From positions 3,098,472-3,162,471 of the forward strand of contig NC_014394.1 of NCBI RefSeq assembly GCF_000145255.1: DNA of 64,000 nucleotides, written 5' to 3'. This DNA is from Gallionella capsiferriformans ES-2 (GTDB lineage: Bacteria; Pseudomonadota; Gammaproteobacteria; Burkholderiales; Gallionellaceae). The notes under the pieces were generated by a model. That model was not told where the DNA came from and searched no databases. It was given only the letters and a program-made list of their open reading frames with translations. This document shows positions 1 to 10,752 of this stretch, one piece after another. How positions within the stretch are numbered: position 1 is the stretch's first letter; every line of letters starts with the position of its first letter. Made by a program: the position numbers and the translations under genes.

Positions 1-1164
1 GTCGCGCGCACTGAGCAAATCGGCTACTTCGCGAAACGCCTGCTGGATGGTTTTTTCATATTCAGCAACCGCAATCACATTGCGCGCCCGGCTCACATCA
101 AGATTGGCCGAATTGCGCCCCGCATCGAACAAAGGCAAGGTGAGCGCCGGCTGAAAACTCCACGCCTGGCTGCCCGCACCAAACAGGCCGCCTAACTGAC
201 GACTGGCCGTGCCCAAAGCGCCCGTCAGGCTGATACGCGGCAAAAAGGCGGCACGCGCCGCCCCAATGCTGGCATTCGATGCAATCAGACGCTGCTCAGC
301 GGCAATCACATCAGGACGCTGCAATAACACTTCGCTGGGTACATCTGCAATCCAATCCGCCGGAATAGCCTGCAATGCGAGGCTGCGACCTGCCGGTAAC
401 TGTGCGGGCGTTTTTCCCACCAGCGAGTCAAGCAAATTTTCCGCAGCCGCCAATTGTCGCTGCAGATTTGCCTGATCAGCCAGGGCCGCCTGATAACTCC
501 CCTCCGCCTGCAACACATCCAAATCGCCGGCAATCCCGACATCACGACGCTGCCTGATCAGGCTCACCATATCGCTGCGTCCTGTCGCCGTCGCCTGAGC
601 CAGAGCAGACCGTTCATTTAATTCCAGCACCGTCAAATAGGCATTCGCCACATCGGAAATCAACGACAGGCGAAACGCGCGCTGTGCAGCCTCGGTCGCC
701 AGAAAGCTGGCACGGGCGGCCTCATTAAGACTCGCAACCCGTCCCCAGAAATCGATTTCAAAAGACACCAGGTTTGCACTGACATCATAACGTTGTACAC
801 GAAATGGATTGCCGGTGAACGAGGTGTTCGCAGGTGAAAGGGACGCTGCGCGCTGCGCCCCCAGACTCACGTTCGGCAAGCGATCCGCCTGCACAATGCC
901 GTATTGCGCCCGCGCTTCACTGATGCGTGCCGTGGCGATACGCAAGTCACGGTTGTGTTCCAGCGACGCCGATATCAGCGCCTGCAGGCGAGGATCGGTG
1001 AAATAGGTCTGCCAATCCGGCATATGGCTTGCCGCACCGGGCTTTACGGCGGCAGACACGGGCCACGCGGCAGGCAAAGGGGCTGCGGGACGCTGATAAG
1101 TTGGCGCCAGTGAACAGCCCGACAATGCGGCCAGCATGACGATAAGCGCTGAATTTTTAATCAT
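1..1164 (-). CDS. RND efflux outer-membrane channel lipoprotein, NodT/OprM family (partial, C-terminus outside window)
   Basis: This is the outer-membrane channel of a tripartite efflux pump. The ATG at 1164 overlaps the stop of the RND transporter by 8 bp, and GGAG lies just upstream. The frame stays open to the window edge, giving 388 codons out of a usual 460-490. The protein begins with a short hydrophobic stretch ending in a lipobox (LSGC). Near the window edge it reads LPLFDAGRNSANLDVSRA and then a FREVADLL-like helix, which are typical of OprM-type channels. It is the last gene of the adaptor-transporter-channel operon. The substrate cannot be told from sequence. The family call is secure. 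Confidence 0.9.
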   Translation of the reverse strand, partial: MIKNSALIVMLAALSGCSLAPTYQRPAAPLPAAWPVSAAVKPGAASHMPDWQTYFTDPRLQALISASLEHNRDLRIATARISEARAQYGIVQADRLPNVSLGAQRAASLSPANTSFTGNPFRVQRYDVSANLVSFEIDFWGRVASLNEAARASFLATEAAQRAFRLSLISDVANAYLTVLELNERSALAQATATGRSDMVSLIRQRRDVGIAGDLDVLQAEGSYQAALADQANLQRQLAAAENLLDSLVGKTPAQLPAGRSLALQAIPADWIADVPSEVLLQRPDVIAAEQRLIASNASIGAARAAFLPRISLTGALGTASRQLGGLFGAGSQAWSFQPALTLPLFDAGRNSANLDVSRARNVIAVAEYEKTIQQAFREVADLLSARD

Positions 1165-4100
1165 GATGATTCTCCTCGCCCTCAATATGTTTGCGCGTGT
1201 GCCCGGGGAAAATTTTGCGCACCACGACAAAAAATACCGGCACCAAAAACACCGCAAGCAAGGTCGCTGCAATCATTCCACCCATCACACCCGTGCCGAT
1301 CGCATGACGACTCTGCGCACCCGCACCGGTTGAAATAGCCAACGGCAATACGCCGACGATAAAGGCAATCGATGTCATCAGAATCGGCCTAAAACGCAGA
1401 CGGCAGGCCTCTAACGTCGCATCGATCAGGCTCATGCCATCGTCCTGCAATTTACGAGCGAATTCGATGATCAAGATGGCATTTTTCGAAGACAGGCCGA
1501 TAATCGCAATCAGACCCACCTTGAAATACACATCGTTCGGCAGTCCGCGCAGTGTGACGGCCAGCACCGCGCCAAACACGCCCAGCGGCACAACCAGCAG
1601 CACTGCGAACGGAATCGACCAGCTCTCATACAGTGCGGCCAGACACAAGAACACCACAATCAGCGAGATACCGAACAATAGCGGCGCCTGCGCACCGGAT
1701 TGCCGCTCTTCAAACGAGGTGCCTGACCACTCAAAACCAAAGCCCGGCGGCAGTTTTTTAGCAACCTCTTCCATTGCGGCCACCGCTTCGCCCGAACTCC
1801 TGCCCGGTGCCGGGCCGCCGGAAATCTTCATCGCAGGCTGTCCGTTATAACGATCCAGTTTAGGCGAACCTGCGATCCATCGGGGGGTCGCAAGTTCCGA
1901 CAAAGGCACCATCGCACCCTTGTTGTTGCGCACCGTGAGCTTCATGATGTCTGCGGGGGTACGCCGCATATCGGCATCGGCCTGCATCTGCACACGCAAA
2001 ATCCGCCCCTGCCGCACGAAGTCATTGATATAGGCGACGCCTAACGCCGATTGCAAGGTCTCGTTCAGGCTGGCGATCGACACACCCATGCTTTCCGCTT
2101 TGACCCGGTCGACATCGATCAGCAACTGAGGACCGGCTTCCTGACCTTCAGGACGCACCCCGGCCAGCACCGGATTTTGCATGGCCAGACCTAGCGCCAT
2201 ATTGCGCGCCTCAAGCAGCTTTTCGCGCCCCACCCCCCCCCTGTCCTGCAAACGGAAGTCGAAACCGCCGACGGCCGCCAATTCAGGGATAGGCGGCGGG
2301 TTGATCGCAAAGATCATCGCCTGCTTGATGCGGAAGAACAGCATATTGGCTTTTTTGACCATCGCCGGTGCAGCACTGGCCGCATCGGGACGTTCATCCC
2401 AGCTCTTCAGCCTGACAAACACCAGCGCCGCGTTCTGTCCGCGTCCAAAAAATGAAAACCCTGCAACGCCGATCACGTGCTCAACTTCAGGCTGTTTGAC
2501 ATAGAACTGTTCGACCTGACTCAACACGTCCAGCGTACGCGCCTGAGTCGCACCCGATGGCAACTGAACCATGTTGATAAAATACCCCTGATCTTCTTCG
2601 GGCAGAAAACTGCCCGGCAGCTTGGTAAACAACCAGCCCATCGCGATCAATACCACCGCATAGACCAGCAGATAACGCGAGGTCTTCCTGATGTTTTTAC
2701 TAACGTTAGCGGTATAGCCCTGTGTCGTGCGCGCAAAAAAGCGGTTGAACCAGCCGAAAAATCCGCGGCTCGGCATCATCTCGCGGCCCGGCTCATGTTT
2801 GAGCAAGGTAGCGCACAGCGCAGGCGTCAAAGTCAGCGCCATCAGCGCCGAGAACATCATCGTCAGCACCAGCGTCACGGAAAACTGGCGGTAAATCGCA
2901 CCGGTCGAACCGGGAAAAAAGGCCATCGGAATGAACACCGCCATCAGCACCAGCGTGATTGCAATAATTGCACCGACGATCTGATCCATGGCTTTACGGG
3001 TAGCCGCCCTCGGCGACAGCCCCTCGGTGGTCATGATGCGCTCGACGTTCTCCACCACCACGATGGCATCGTCCACCACAATACCGATCGCCAGTACCAT
3101 CGCGAACAGGGTCAGTACGTTGATGGAATAGCCCAGCAGATACAGTCCGACCAAGGCACCGACTAGCGCAATGGGAATCACGATAGTCGGGATCAGCGTC
3201 GCGCGCCAGTTTTCCAAGAACAGGTACATCACCAGCACCACCAGCACCAGCGCCTCAGCCAGACTCTTCAATACCTCACCGATGGAGACATCGATGAATT
3301 TTGAGGTGTCATAAGGCACCACCCAGTCGATGGATTTAGGGAAAAACTTGGCCAATTCAGTCATTTTTACATTGACCGCCTTCACCGTATCGAGGGCATT
3401 GGCGCCCGGCGACAAACGAATCGCGATGGCGGCTGTCGGGTTGCCATCGATGCGGGCGGTACGCGAATAGTCCTGTGCACCCAACTCGACGCGCGCCACA
3501 TCTTTCACGCGCAAGGTGGAACCATCCGGATTAGTCCGTACGATGATGTTGCCGAACTCTTCCGGTGTAGATAACCGGCTGCGGGTGACGATGACCGCAT
3601 TGAGTTCCTGGTCGGGCGCGGAAGGCAACTGCCCCAGTTCACCCGTTGCCAGCTGTGAATTCTGTGCCCGCACCGCAGCGGACACATCCGCCGGAGACAA
3701 ATTAAAATGCTGCAACCGTTCCGGTTTGAGCCACAACCGCATTGAATATTCGGTACCAAACATCAACACCTCGCCGACCCCCGGTACACGGCGCAGACTG
3801 TCGATCACGCTCGATGTCGCATAACTGCCTAGCGCGACATTGTCGAGCGACTTATCGGGCGAGAACAGCGCGACAAACATCACAAAATTTCGCGCCGTTT
3901 TGGTCACAACGATCCCTAAGCGGCGAACATCTTCAGGCAATCGCGCCTCGGCACGCTTGATGCGGTTTTGCGCCTCAACCGAGGCCAGATCCAAATTTGA
4001 TCCCGCTTCAAAGGTCAGCGTAATGCTGCCGGTGCCAAGTTCAGAGGCCGACTCCATATACAGCAGATGCTCAATGCCGTTCATCTCCTGTTCGAGCAAT

Positions 4101-4291
4101 GCGACCGCCGTCTCCTCGATCACCTGCGCCGAGGCACCCGGATAATTAACAGTGATCGTCAACGCGGGGGGCGCCACCGACGGATACTGGGAAATCGGCA
4201 GATTCTTCAATGCCAGCGCGCCGCCCAACAGGATAATCAGCGCGATGACCCACGCAAAAATGGGCCGGTCGATAAAAAATTTAGCGAACAT
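1157..4291 (-). CDS. RND (HAE1/AcrB-type) multidrug efflux inner-membrane transporter
   Basis: Proton-driven inner-membrane pump of about 1044 residues, the usual AcrB/MexB length. The chosen start gives MFAKFFIDRPIFAWV, the standard family N-terminus. An in-frame ATG nine codons upstream is less likely, and AAGG precedes the chosen ATG. The first transmembrane helix follows at once, and the motif GIVVDDAIVVVEN carries the proton-relay aspartates in TM4. A second half-repeat (FKVGLIAIIGLSSKNAILIIEFA) is present. The gene overlaps the adaptor by 11 bp and the channel by 8 bp, so the three subunits are translationally coupled. No regulator is encoded next to it. Confidence 0.95.
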   Translation of the reverse strand: MFAKFFIDRPIFAWVIALIILLGGALALKNLPISQYPSVAPPALTITVNYPGASAQVIEETAVALLEQEMNGIEHLLYMESASELGTGSITLTFEAGSNLDLASVEAQNRIKRAEARLPEDVRRLGIVVTKTARNFVMFVALFSPDKSLDNVALGSYATSSVIDSLRRVPGVGEVLMFGTEYSMRLWLKPERLQHFNLSPADVSAAVRAQNSQLATGELGQLPSAPDQELNAVIVTRSRLSTPEEFGNIIVRTNPDGSTLRVKDVARVELGAQDYSRTARIDGNPTAAIAIRLSPGANALDTVKAVNVKMTELAKFFPKSIDWVVPYDTSKFIDVSIGEVLKSLAEALVLVVLVMYLFLENWRATLIPTIVIPIALVGALVGLYLLGYSINVLTLFAMVLAIGIVVDDAIVVVENVERIMTTEGLSPRAATRKAMDQIVGAIIAITLVLMAVFIPMAFFPGSTGAIYRQFSVTLVLTMMFSALMALTLTPALCATLLKHEPGREMMPSRGFFGWFNRFFARTTQGYTANVSKNIRKTSRYLLVYAVVLIAMGWLFTKLPGSFLPEEDQGYFINMVQLPSGATQARTLDVLSQVEQFYVKQPEVEHVIGVAGFSFFGRGQNAALVFVRLKSWDERPDAASAAPAMVKKANMLFFRIKQAMIFAINPPPIPELAAVGGFDFRLQDRGGVGREKLLEARNMALGLAMQNPVLAGVRPEGQEAGPQLLIDVDRVKAESMGVSIASLNETLQSALGVAYINDFVRQGRILRVQMQADADMRRTPADIMKLTVRNNKGAMVPLSELATPRWIAGSPKLDRYNGQPAMKISGGPAPGRSSGEAVAAMEEVAKKLPPGFGFEWSGTSFEERQSGAQAPLLFGISLIVVFLCLAALYESWSIPFAVLLVVPLGVFGAVLAVTLRGLPNDVYFKVGLIAIIGLSSKNAILIIEFARKLQDDGMSLIDATLEACRLRFRPILMTSIAFIVGVLPLAISTGAGAQSRHAIGTGVMGGMIAATLLAVFLVPVFFVVVRKIFPGHTRKHIEGEENHHD

Positions 4292-5441
4292 GATCAGCCT
4301 TTGCAGCAGGTTTTGCACTAGGTTCTGCCGGCTTGCCCGCGATCAGCGGTGCGGATTTATCCCAAGGCACGGCTTTCACGACCGTACCGGGACGCGCTTT
4401 TTGTAGGCCATTCACGATGAGCTGCTCGCCGCCCTTCAATCCGTCAGCGATCACAAAATCGCCACCCGCCATGCCGCCCGTCTTAACAGGAACGGGCACC
4501 GCCTTGGACTCTTCGCCCACGATCATCACAAACTGCCCCTGCGGACCTGATTGCACGGCACGCTGCGGTACGCGTATCGCATTATCCTGTATGGCCTCAG
4601 GGAAACGGATGCGCGCGAACATCCCGGGCAGCAGGTCATGCTGCGGGTTGGCAAACTCAGCACGTAAGGAGACGGAACCGGTTGTCGGATCAACCGCCAT
4701 ATCGGTGAAGAAAATTTTCCCCGTATTAGGATATACGGTACCGTCTTCGAGAATTAGTTCGACGCGCGCGGATTCGGCATGTTTATACTTGCCGCTCCTG
4801 ATCGCTTGGCGCAAACGCAACAGGTCAGCACCCGGTTGAGTGAAATTGACATAAATCGGATCAATCTGCTCGATGGTGGCAAGCAAGGTAGCCTCCCCCT
4901 TACCGACCAGCGTGCCTTCGCTCACCAGAGCACGGCCTATGTGCCCGGATATCGCCGCAGGCACACGGGCGTTCGCCAAATCTTCCTGGGCACGGGCAAG
5001 CACCGCCTCAGTCTGTTTAACACGGGCGACCGCCAAATCGTACTCCTGCTGACTGACGGCCTTCACGGGCAACAAAGGCTTGTAGCGTTCGACCGTTTGT
5101 CGCGCGATGGCAACATCGGCCTCGGCTGATGCTGCGGTTGCCTTATAGGTATGCGCATCAATCTGGAACAACGGCGCACCGGCACGCACATCGCTACCTT
5201 CAACAAACAAGCGTTTTTCGATCACGCCCTCAACCCGCGCCCGCACTTGTGCTGTGCGGTAAGCCTGCAAGCGCCCCGGCAAATCCTGCGTGAGGGTCAC
5301 ATTCCCACGCCCGACGGTAATCACATCGACCTCAGGGGGCGGCATCGCGGCTCCAGGTCCGGCAGCCGGTTTATCACCGCACCCCGCCAGCAAAGTCATT
5401 AACAAAAGTGCAGGAGCAAAGGGTTTGAAAGATGAGTTCAT
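4281..5441 (-). CDS. RND efflux periplasmic adaptor (membrane fusion protein)
   Basis: The adaptor bridges the RND pump and the outer-membrane channel. It has 386 residues, with a signal peptide and lipobox (LLAGC, Cys about residue 21). The order then is a barrel-sandwich half (LPGRLQAYRTAQVRARVEG), a coiled-coil hairpin (about residues 95-165, SAEADVAIARQTVERY) and beta-barrel segments (IYVNFTQPGADLLRLRQ). This is the AcrA/MexA pattern. It is the first gene of the minus-strand operon, and a palindrome at 5520-5535 sits about 80 bp upstream. Confidence 0.95.
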   Translation of the reverse strand: MNSSFKPFAPALLLMTLLAGCGDKPAAGPGAAMPPPEVDVITVGRGNVTLTQDLPGRLQAYRTAQVRARVEGVIEKRLFVEGSDVRAGAPLFQIDAHTYKATAASAEADVAIARQTVERYKPLLPVKAVSQQEYDLAVARVKQTEAVLARAQEDLANARVPAAISGHIGRALVSEGTLVGKGEATLLATIEQIDPIYVNFTQPGADLLRLRQAIRSGKYKHAESARVELILEDGTVYPNTGKIFFTDMAVDPTTGSVSLRAEFANPQHDLLPGMFARIRFPEAIQDNAIRVPQRAVQSGPQGQFVMIVGEESKAVPVPVKTGGMAGGDFVIADGLKGGEQLIVNGLQKARPGTVVKAVPWDKSAPLIAGKPAEPSAKPAAKADHVR

Positions 5442-5519
5442 GTGTGTCCCATGATGAGAAAGTAACGCGTTATCCGGCGTCCGTGATAACGAATAGGTAA
5501 ATTCGAAGTTCGCAACATA

Positions 5520-5535
5520 TCAAACGCTTGTTTGA
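5520..5535. promoter_or_regulatory. Palindromic candidate operator in efflux promoter region
   Basis: TCAAAC-GCTT-GTTTGA is a perfect 6-bp inverted repeat with a 4-bp spacer. It lies in the divergent gap between the efflux operon and the lipoprotein gene. Its size and place fit a TetR-type repressor site, but no regulator gene is in the window, so this is inference. Confidence 0.4.
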
Positions 5536-5651
5536 AAGTAAAGTAAAATGATCGGGTAACCGAATTCAAACCAGCCCGTCGCAAAAAATTAAACGTAATA
5601 TGTCGCATTGCTTTTACAATGCGCGCTGTTGAGATTCAGGGAAGCTGCCAA

Positions 5652-6320
5652 GTGATTAAAAGAACCACGACTCAAAGCACCATATATTTAGCCGCAATGA
5701 CCCTGTTAGCCTTGCTGCTGTCCGCTTGCGCCACTAAACCTGCCTCGCTCCCGCAAACACAACAGGCGGCACACACGACGCCAGAACAGCCAAGTGAAGC
5801 CAGCGCACAGCAATCAGCGGCGCAAAGCGCCTTTCAGAAGCAGCGCATGATGACGCCTCAGGACAGCATCGAGAAAAACAAGTTATTCGTCAGCTACAGC
5901 ATGAAATTCATCACTGAAAAAACCGGCCATCTGATACAGGTGTCGATGGTTTTCAGAAATATGAAAGACAAAGCAGTTCGCATACAACCGAAAATCCGCC
6001 TCACAGATCATAAGGGGCGCGTTATCCAGCCTTATACTAAAAATGGTTTTTTAAAACTGACTGCGCGCATGAACGCTTCCGCAGGCACAACCAGCCGCAA
6101 CACCGTCAATGAAAGAATAAGCTGGGCCAATTCGTACTGGCTGAAAAATAAATTTACCATCCCCCCCAACGGGATCGAAATCGGTGAGCTCATGTATCAC
6201 AGCAGCAGCAGCCTTAGTTTCCCGATGAAGCTGACCATCAATTCGGCGGGAGAAAATTATGTTTTTGAGATCAGCGACACTTTTGCAAGCGGCCAAGCTG
6301 AAGCGAGTCTCGCTAAATAG
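5652..6320 (+). CDS. Putative YcfL-like lipoprotein, unknown function
   Basis: The product is about 222 residues. I chose the GTG at 5652 because it puts a short basic N-terminus (IKRTTTQ) before a hydrophobic segment and lipobox LLSAC. A longer frame from 5619 is also open. After a low-complexity Gln/Ala/Ser linker (about residues 30-70), the rest looks like a single beta-rich domain (QVSMVFRNMKDKAVRIQPKIRLTD), reminiscent of small periplasmic lipoproteins that carry a beta-sandwich. It is divergent from the efflux operon and convergent with the next gene. I do not recognise a specific function. Confidence 0.75.
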   Translation: MIKRTTTQSTIYLAAMTLLALLLSACATKPASLPQTQQAAHTTPEQPSEASAQQSAAQSAFQKQRMMTPQDSIEKNKLFVSYSMKFITEKTGHLIQVSMVFRNMKDKAVRIQPKIRLTDHKGRVIQPYTKNGFLKLTARMNASAGTTSRNTVNERISWANSYWLKNKFTIPPNGIEIGELMYHSSSSLSFPMKLTINSAGENYVFEISDTFASGQAEASLAK

Positions 6321-6321
6321 C

Positions 6322-7812
6322 TTAACCTGCCTGCAATGGCTTCAGCACGGCAGCCAACTCGTCCACACCCAGCGGCTGCGCGGTATCCATCTGATATTGC
6401 AGCACGCATAAATCAGCCTCCGACGCATCAAGACCTTCTGCGGCGCGCTGCCTGATCCTCTCACGCAGAATGGCAGGGTCCGCCTGACAATCCAGAATCT
6501 GAAACGGCACGGCGCAGCCCGCAGCCAGATCGCGGAACAGGTCGCGCTGATCGCGCTTGAGAAAGGCGGCATCGACAATCACAGGCCAGCCAGCTGCAAG
6601 CAACCCTTCAGCCAGTGTCGCCAGATGGTGGTAAGTAGCCAGGCTCGATTCCCGGCTGTACAATCCGGCACCGCTCTTGTCCAGCGCCCGCAGGCCCGCC
6701 TGCCGCTTGCGCTCGACATCGGAACGCAGCCGTATCATGCCGTACCGCTCAAGCCAACGTTGCGAATAGGTGGTTTTGCCGGAACCCGAATATCCATGGG
6801 TAATCGTCAGCGACAGGTGATTGGGGAGTAGGGAAAGCTGTTCGGCTAAATGCAGGCAATCGTTCATCTCAGTACGACTGGCAAAGCAGCCTTGATCCAT
6901 GCGTAGCGCAGCCACTTTAGCGCGTACCAGCGCACGGTAAACCGCGTAATAGCGCAGCAGCGCCACCCCCTGATAGTCACCAACCGCTTCTAACCAGCCA
7001 TTGAGAAAGCGCGCAGCCAGCGCAGGCAGCTTGCGGTGCAGCAAATCCATGTAGCAAAAAGCCACCTCAGAGATGACATCCAGCCAGCGCAATGCCGGAC
7101 TAAATTCCAGACAATCGAAAATCACCAGTTGGCCGTCCACCCAGGCCAGATTAGCCAGATGCAGATCGCCGTGACACTCCCGCACCCAGCCGTTTTTCTT
7201 GCGCTCCCTCATCAAGGGAGTAAGACGCCCATGCTCAGTCGCGCACCAAACCTGCAATACCGACAGACGCTGAATGGCCGCAGGATCGTCCAATCTGGCC
7301 GCCAAGACTTTAAAATTTTCATCCACCGGCCTAGCTATTTCTTCCGGCTCGCCCCACGGACTGCCGGCAGCGGCGCGATCACATTCAACCGAGTGAAATT
7401 GCGCCAGACGGGCTGCCAGCGCATCGATCGGCTGTTGCCCTAACTCGCCGCGTTCTGCCAATTTATCCAGCGTTGCATCACTCGGAAACTGCCGCATCTT
7501 CACCGCGTATTCGATGGCCTCGCCCGATCCATTGATGCGGGGCGTCGCGCCACCGTTGATCGCCACCACAGCCAGATAATAATCCGCCGCCAGCCTGCGG
7601 TTCAGACGCAATTCATCAAGGCAATCCTGCCGGCGTTGTGCCAGCGTGGAAAAATCAAGGAAACCCAAATTGACGGGCTTTTTAATTTTGTAAGCATAAT
7701 CCCCCGTCAACACGACCCAGGAAATATGCGTCTCGATCAGCGCCAGCTTTTTAACCGGATGATCGTAACAGGCCGCATCGACAAGCAGCGCACTAATCAG
7801 CGGCGGCAGCAT
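6322..7812 (-). CDS. Fused aminoglycoside-phosphotransferase-like and P-loop kinase protein
   Basis: A 496-residue two-domain protein of a conserved but uncharacterised bacterial family. The N-terminal half resembles APH/choline kinase folds: YKIKKPVNLGFLDF holds the nucleotide-binding lysines, and ECHGDLHLANL is the Brenner-type catalytic loop followed by VIFDCLEF. The C-terminal part (from about residue 335) has a Walker A motif GYSGSGKTT and an RLRSDVERKR segment like small-molecule kinases. The substrate is unknown. It is convergent with the lipoprotein gene (1 bp apart) and 3 bp downstream of rsmI, so it may be co-transcribed with rsmI. It should not be called a resistance gene on this evidence. 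Confidence 0.8.
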   Translation of the reverse strand: MLPPLISALLVDAACYDHPVKKLALIETHISWVVLTGDYAYKIKKPVNLGFLDFSTLAQRRQDCLDELRLNRRLAADYYLAVVAINGGATPRINGSGEAIEYAVKMRQFPSDATLDKLAERGELGQQPIDALAARLAQFHSVECDRAAAGSPWGEPEEIARPVDENFKVLAARLDDPAAIQRLSVLQVWCATEHGRLTPLMRERKKNGWVRECHGDLHLANLAWVDGQLVIFDCLEFSPALRWLDVISEVAFCYMDLLHRKLPALAARFLNGWLEAVGDYQGVALLRYYAVYRALVRAKVAALRMDQGCFASRTEMNDCLHLAEQLSLLPNHLSLTITHGYSGSGKTTYSQRWLERYGMIRLRSDVERKRQAGLRALDKSGAGLYSRESSLATYHHLATLAEGLLAAGWPVIVDAAFLKRDQRDLFRDLAAGCAVPFQILDCQADPAILRERIRQRAAEGLDASEADLCVLQYQMDTAQPLGVDELAAVLKPLQAG

Positions 7813-7815
7813 AGC

Positions 7816-8679
7816 TTAGCCCGCGTCTTTCATCTCCAGCGCCAGCTGATACAACTCGCTGCGATTGGCGCCGGTAATTTTGGTTGCCAGTTGCACGGCC
7901 TGCTTGAGCGGCAATTCTTCCAGCAGCAGGGACAAGGTGCTCAGCGTTTCGGCTGACAAACCTTCTTGCGGCTGTGCGGCAGAGACCAGCACGACAAATT
8001 CACCGCGCTGCTGGTTGGCATCCGACAACAGCCAGCTTTCGGCGTCAGATAACTTGCAAGTCTTGATCGTCTCAAACAGTTTGGTGACTTCGCGCGCCAG
8101 CACGATTTGCCGCTCACCGCCCAACACCGCCTGCAAATCGGCGACACATTCGACAATGCGGTGCGGCGCTTCATAAAACACCAGCGTATAGGGATGACTG
8201 ATCAGCCCCTGCATCACCGCGCGGCGCGCAGCCGACTTGTTGGGCAAAAAGCCGTAAAACAGAAAATGCGCTGCCGCAAGGCCGGATGCGGATAACGCGG
8301 CCACTACCGCGCTCGGCCCGGGAATCGGAATCACCCGCAGGCCGGCGGCCAGCACCGCTTTCACCAATAACGCGCCTGGATCGCTGACCGCCGGTGTGCC
8401 TGCATCGCTGACAAACGCGATGCTCTGTCCGGACTGAATCGAGGCGACCATCTTTTCTGCCGCACCGCGTTCATTGTGCTGATGCACCGCGATCAGTTGT
8501 TTTGCATGAATGCCATGATGCTTCAATAGATGAGAGGTGTTGCGCGTGTCCTCAGCGGCAACGACATCGGCCCCCGCCAGCACGTCGAGTGCGCGCAGGG
8601 TAATGTCGCGCAAATTCCCTATCGGGGTGGCAACTACATATAATGCGGGTTCTAACTTTTGCGGATGTTCGATATGCAA
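7816..8679 (-). CDS. rsmI: 16S rRNA (cytidine1402-2'-O)-methyltransferase RsmI
   Basis: Methylates the ribose of C1402 in the ribosomal P site, using SAM. At 287 residues it has the normal length. The N-terminus (LYVVATPIGNLRDITLRAL), AEDTRNTSHLLKHHGI, SDAGTPAVSDPG and PGPSAVVAALSASGL are the signature blocks of this tetrapyrrole-methylase-fold family. The gene is divergent from, and slightly overlaps the start of, the lpoA-like gene. This matches the yraL-yraM-yraN-diaA-yraP arrangement seen in many proteobacteria. Confidence 0.95.
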   Translation of the reverse strand: MHIEHPQKLEPALYVVATPIGNLRDITLRALDVLAGADVVAAEDTRNTSHLLKHHGIHAKQLIAVHQHNERGAAEKMVASIQSGQSIAFVSDAGTPAVSDPGALLVKAVLAAGLRVIPIPGPSAVVAALSASGLAAAHFLFYGFLPNKSAARRAVMQGLISHPYTLVFYEAPHRIVECVADLQAVLGGERQIVLAREVTKLFETIKTCKLSDAESWLLSDANQQRGEFVVLVSAAQPQEGLSAETLSTLSLLLEELPLKQAVQLATKITGANRSELYQLALEMKDAG

Positions 8680-9782
8680 CGTATTTTTCCTCTCCGGTGG
8701 TTTTGTGCCCTGCTCGCACTATACGTGAGCGGATTTACCAGCGCCACCGCCGAGACTGTTCAATCGCCCGTGCCGCATATCGCTTTACTGCTGCCCTTGG
8801 ATGCGCCGGGCTTAGGCTCTGCGGCCCGCACCGTGCAGCAGGGCATATTGGCGGCCGTGCAAAACTCAGCGTTGCCAGTGCGCGCCTACAGCAATTACGA
8901 CGAAACACGCAGCGTCGTTGCAGCCTACAAAATCGCGGTTGCCAGCGGTGCAGTTGCCGTGATCGGCCCCCTGACCCGTAACGGCATACGCCAGCTGGCG
9001 GACGAAAAAACACTTCCCGTTCCCACCCTTGCGTTGAACATCATCGACACCCCGGCACCGCCCCAGCTGTATTTTTTCGGGCTGGCAATTGAAGCTGAAG
9101 CGCGGCAGATAGCGCTGTTAGCGAAAAAACAAGGGAAGCAACAGGCGATCATCGTCACGGCCAATGATCCGCTGGCCCGCCGCCTGCAATTTGCCTTCGA
9201 AGCAGAATGGACCGCATCGGGCGGAGCGATTTTGCGCGAAATCGAATACACCGGCGACACCATGGTGTTTGCCGATATCGCAGCCGACCCTTCGACGATG
9301 GCCTTTTTTGCGACCGATATCGAAAAATCGCGCACCATACGCCCCTACCTGCCGAACAATCTAGCCGCCTACGCGACTTCGCAACTGTTCAGCGGCAACA
9401 AAGACACCCTGCTCAACTTCGATTTTGACGGCATTCGTTTTGTCGACATGCCCTGGCTGATGCAAACCGACCTGCCCGTCGTGGCGGCTTTCCCGCGCGC
9501 CTATCCGCCACTCACCACTGATCAGGAACGACTCTACGCGCTGGGAATAGACGCGTGGCGATTGATAAACAATCTGATCGCAAACCGCGCAAAACAGGCG
9601 CTCGACGGGGTGACAGGTCAGATACACCTGAATGGACAAACCTTTACCCGTACAGCCCTACCGTCCCTGTTTTATCAGGGGCACGCACAAGCGGCGGATG
9701 CACCGCTGATTCAATCGGCGCAACTCTTTCCGGATCAGTTCAAAAATGCTTCGTCTGTGGAAGCCCCGGTGACCTTCAAACC

Positions 9783-9786
<4 letters not shown>
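8674..9786 (+). CDS. Penicillin-binding protein activator, short LpoA-type periplasmic protein
   Basis: About 370 residues, with a signal-like hydrophobic N-terminus (LRWFCALLALYVSGFTSATA). The domain has a periplasmic-binding-protein fold: HIALLLPLDAPGLGSAARTVQQGI and VAVIGPLTRNGIRQLAD are the LppC/LpoA blocks. E. coli LpoA is much longer because of an N-terminal TPR-like domain that is absent here, so this looks like the catalytic-partner-binding C domain alone. In E. coli this protein activates PBP1A. No lipobox cysteine is evident. The start could also be the ATG at 8659. Both candidates overlap the rsmI start, and neither has a strong ribosome binding site. Confidence 0.82.
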
Positions 9787-10750
<964 letters not shown>

Positions 10751-10752
10751 CC

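Noticed and set aside
2477..3166. 229-codon plus-strand frame inside the RND transporter gene
   Set aside because: Very rich in His, Arg and Gln, typical of antisense translation of a membrane protein gene.
6322..7812. Aminoglycoside resistance gene
   Set aside because: The APH-like domain is fused to a P-loop kinase domain in a conserved chromosomal family; nothing indicates a drug substrate.
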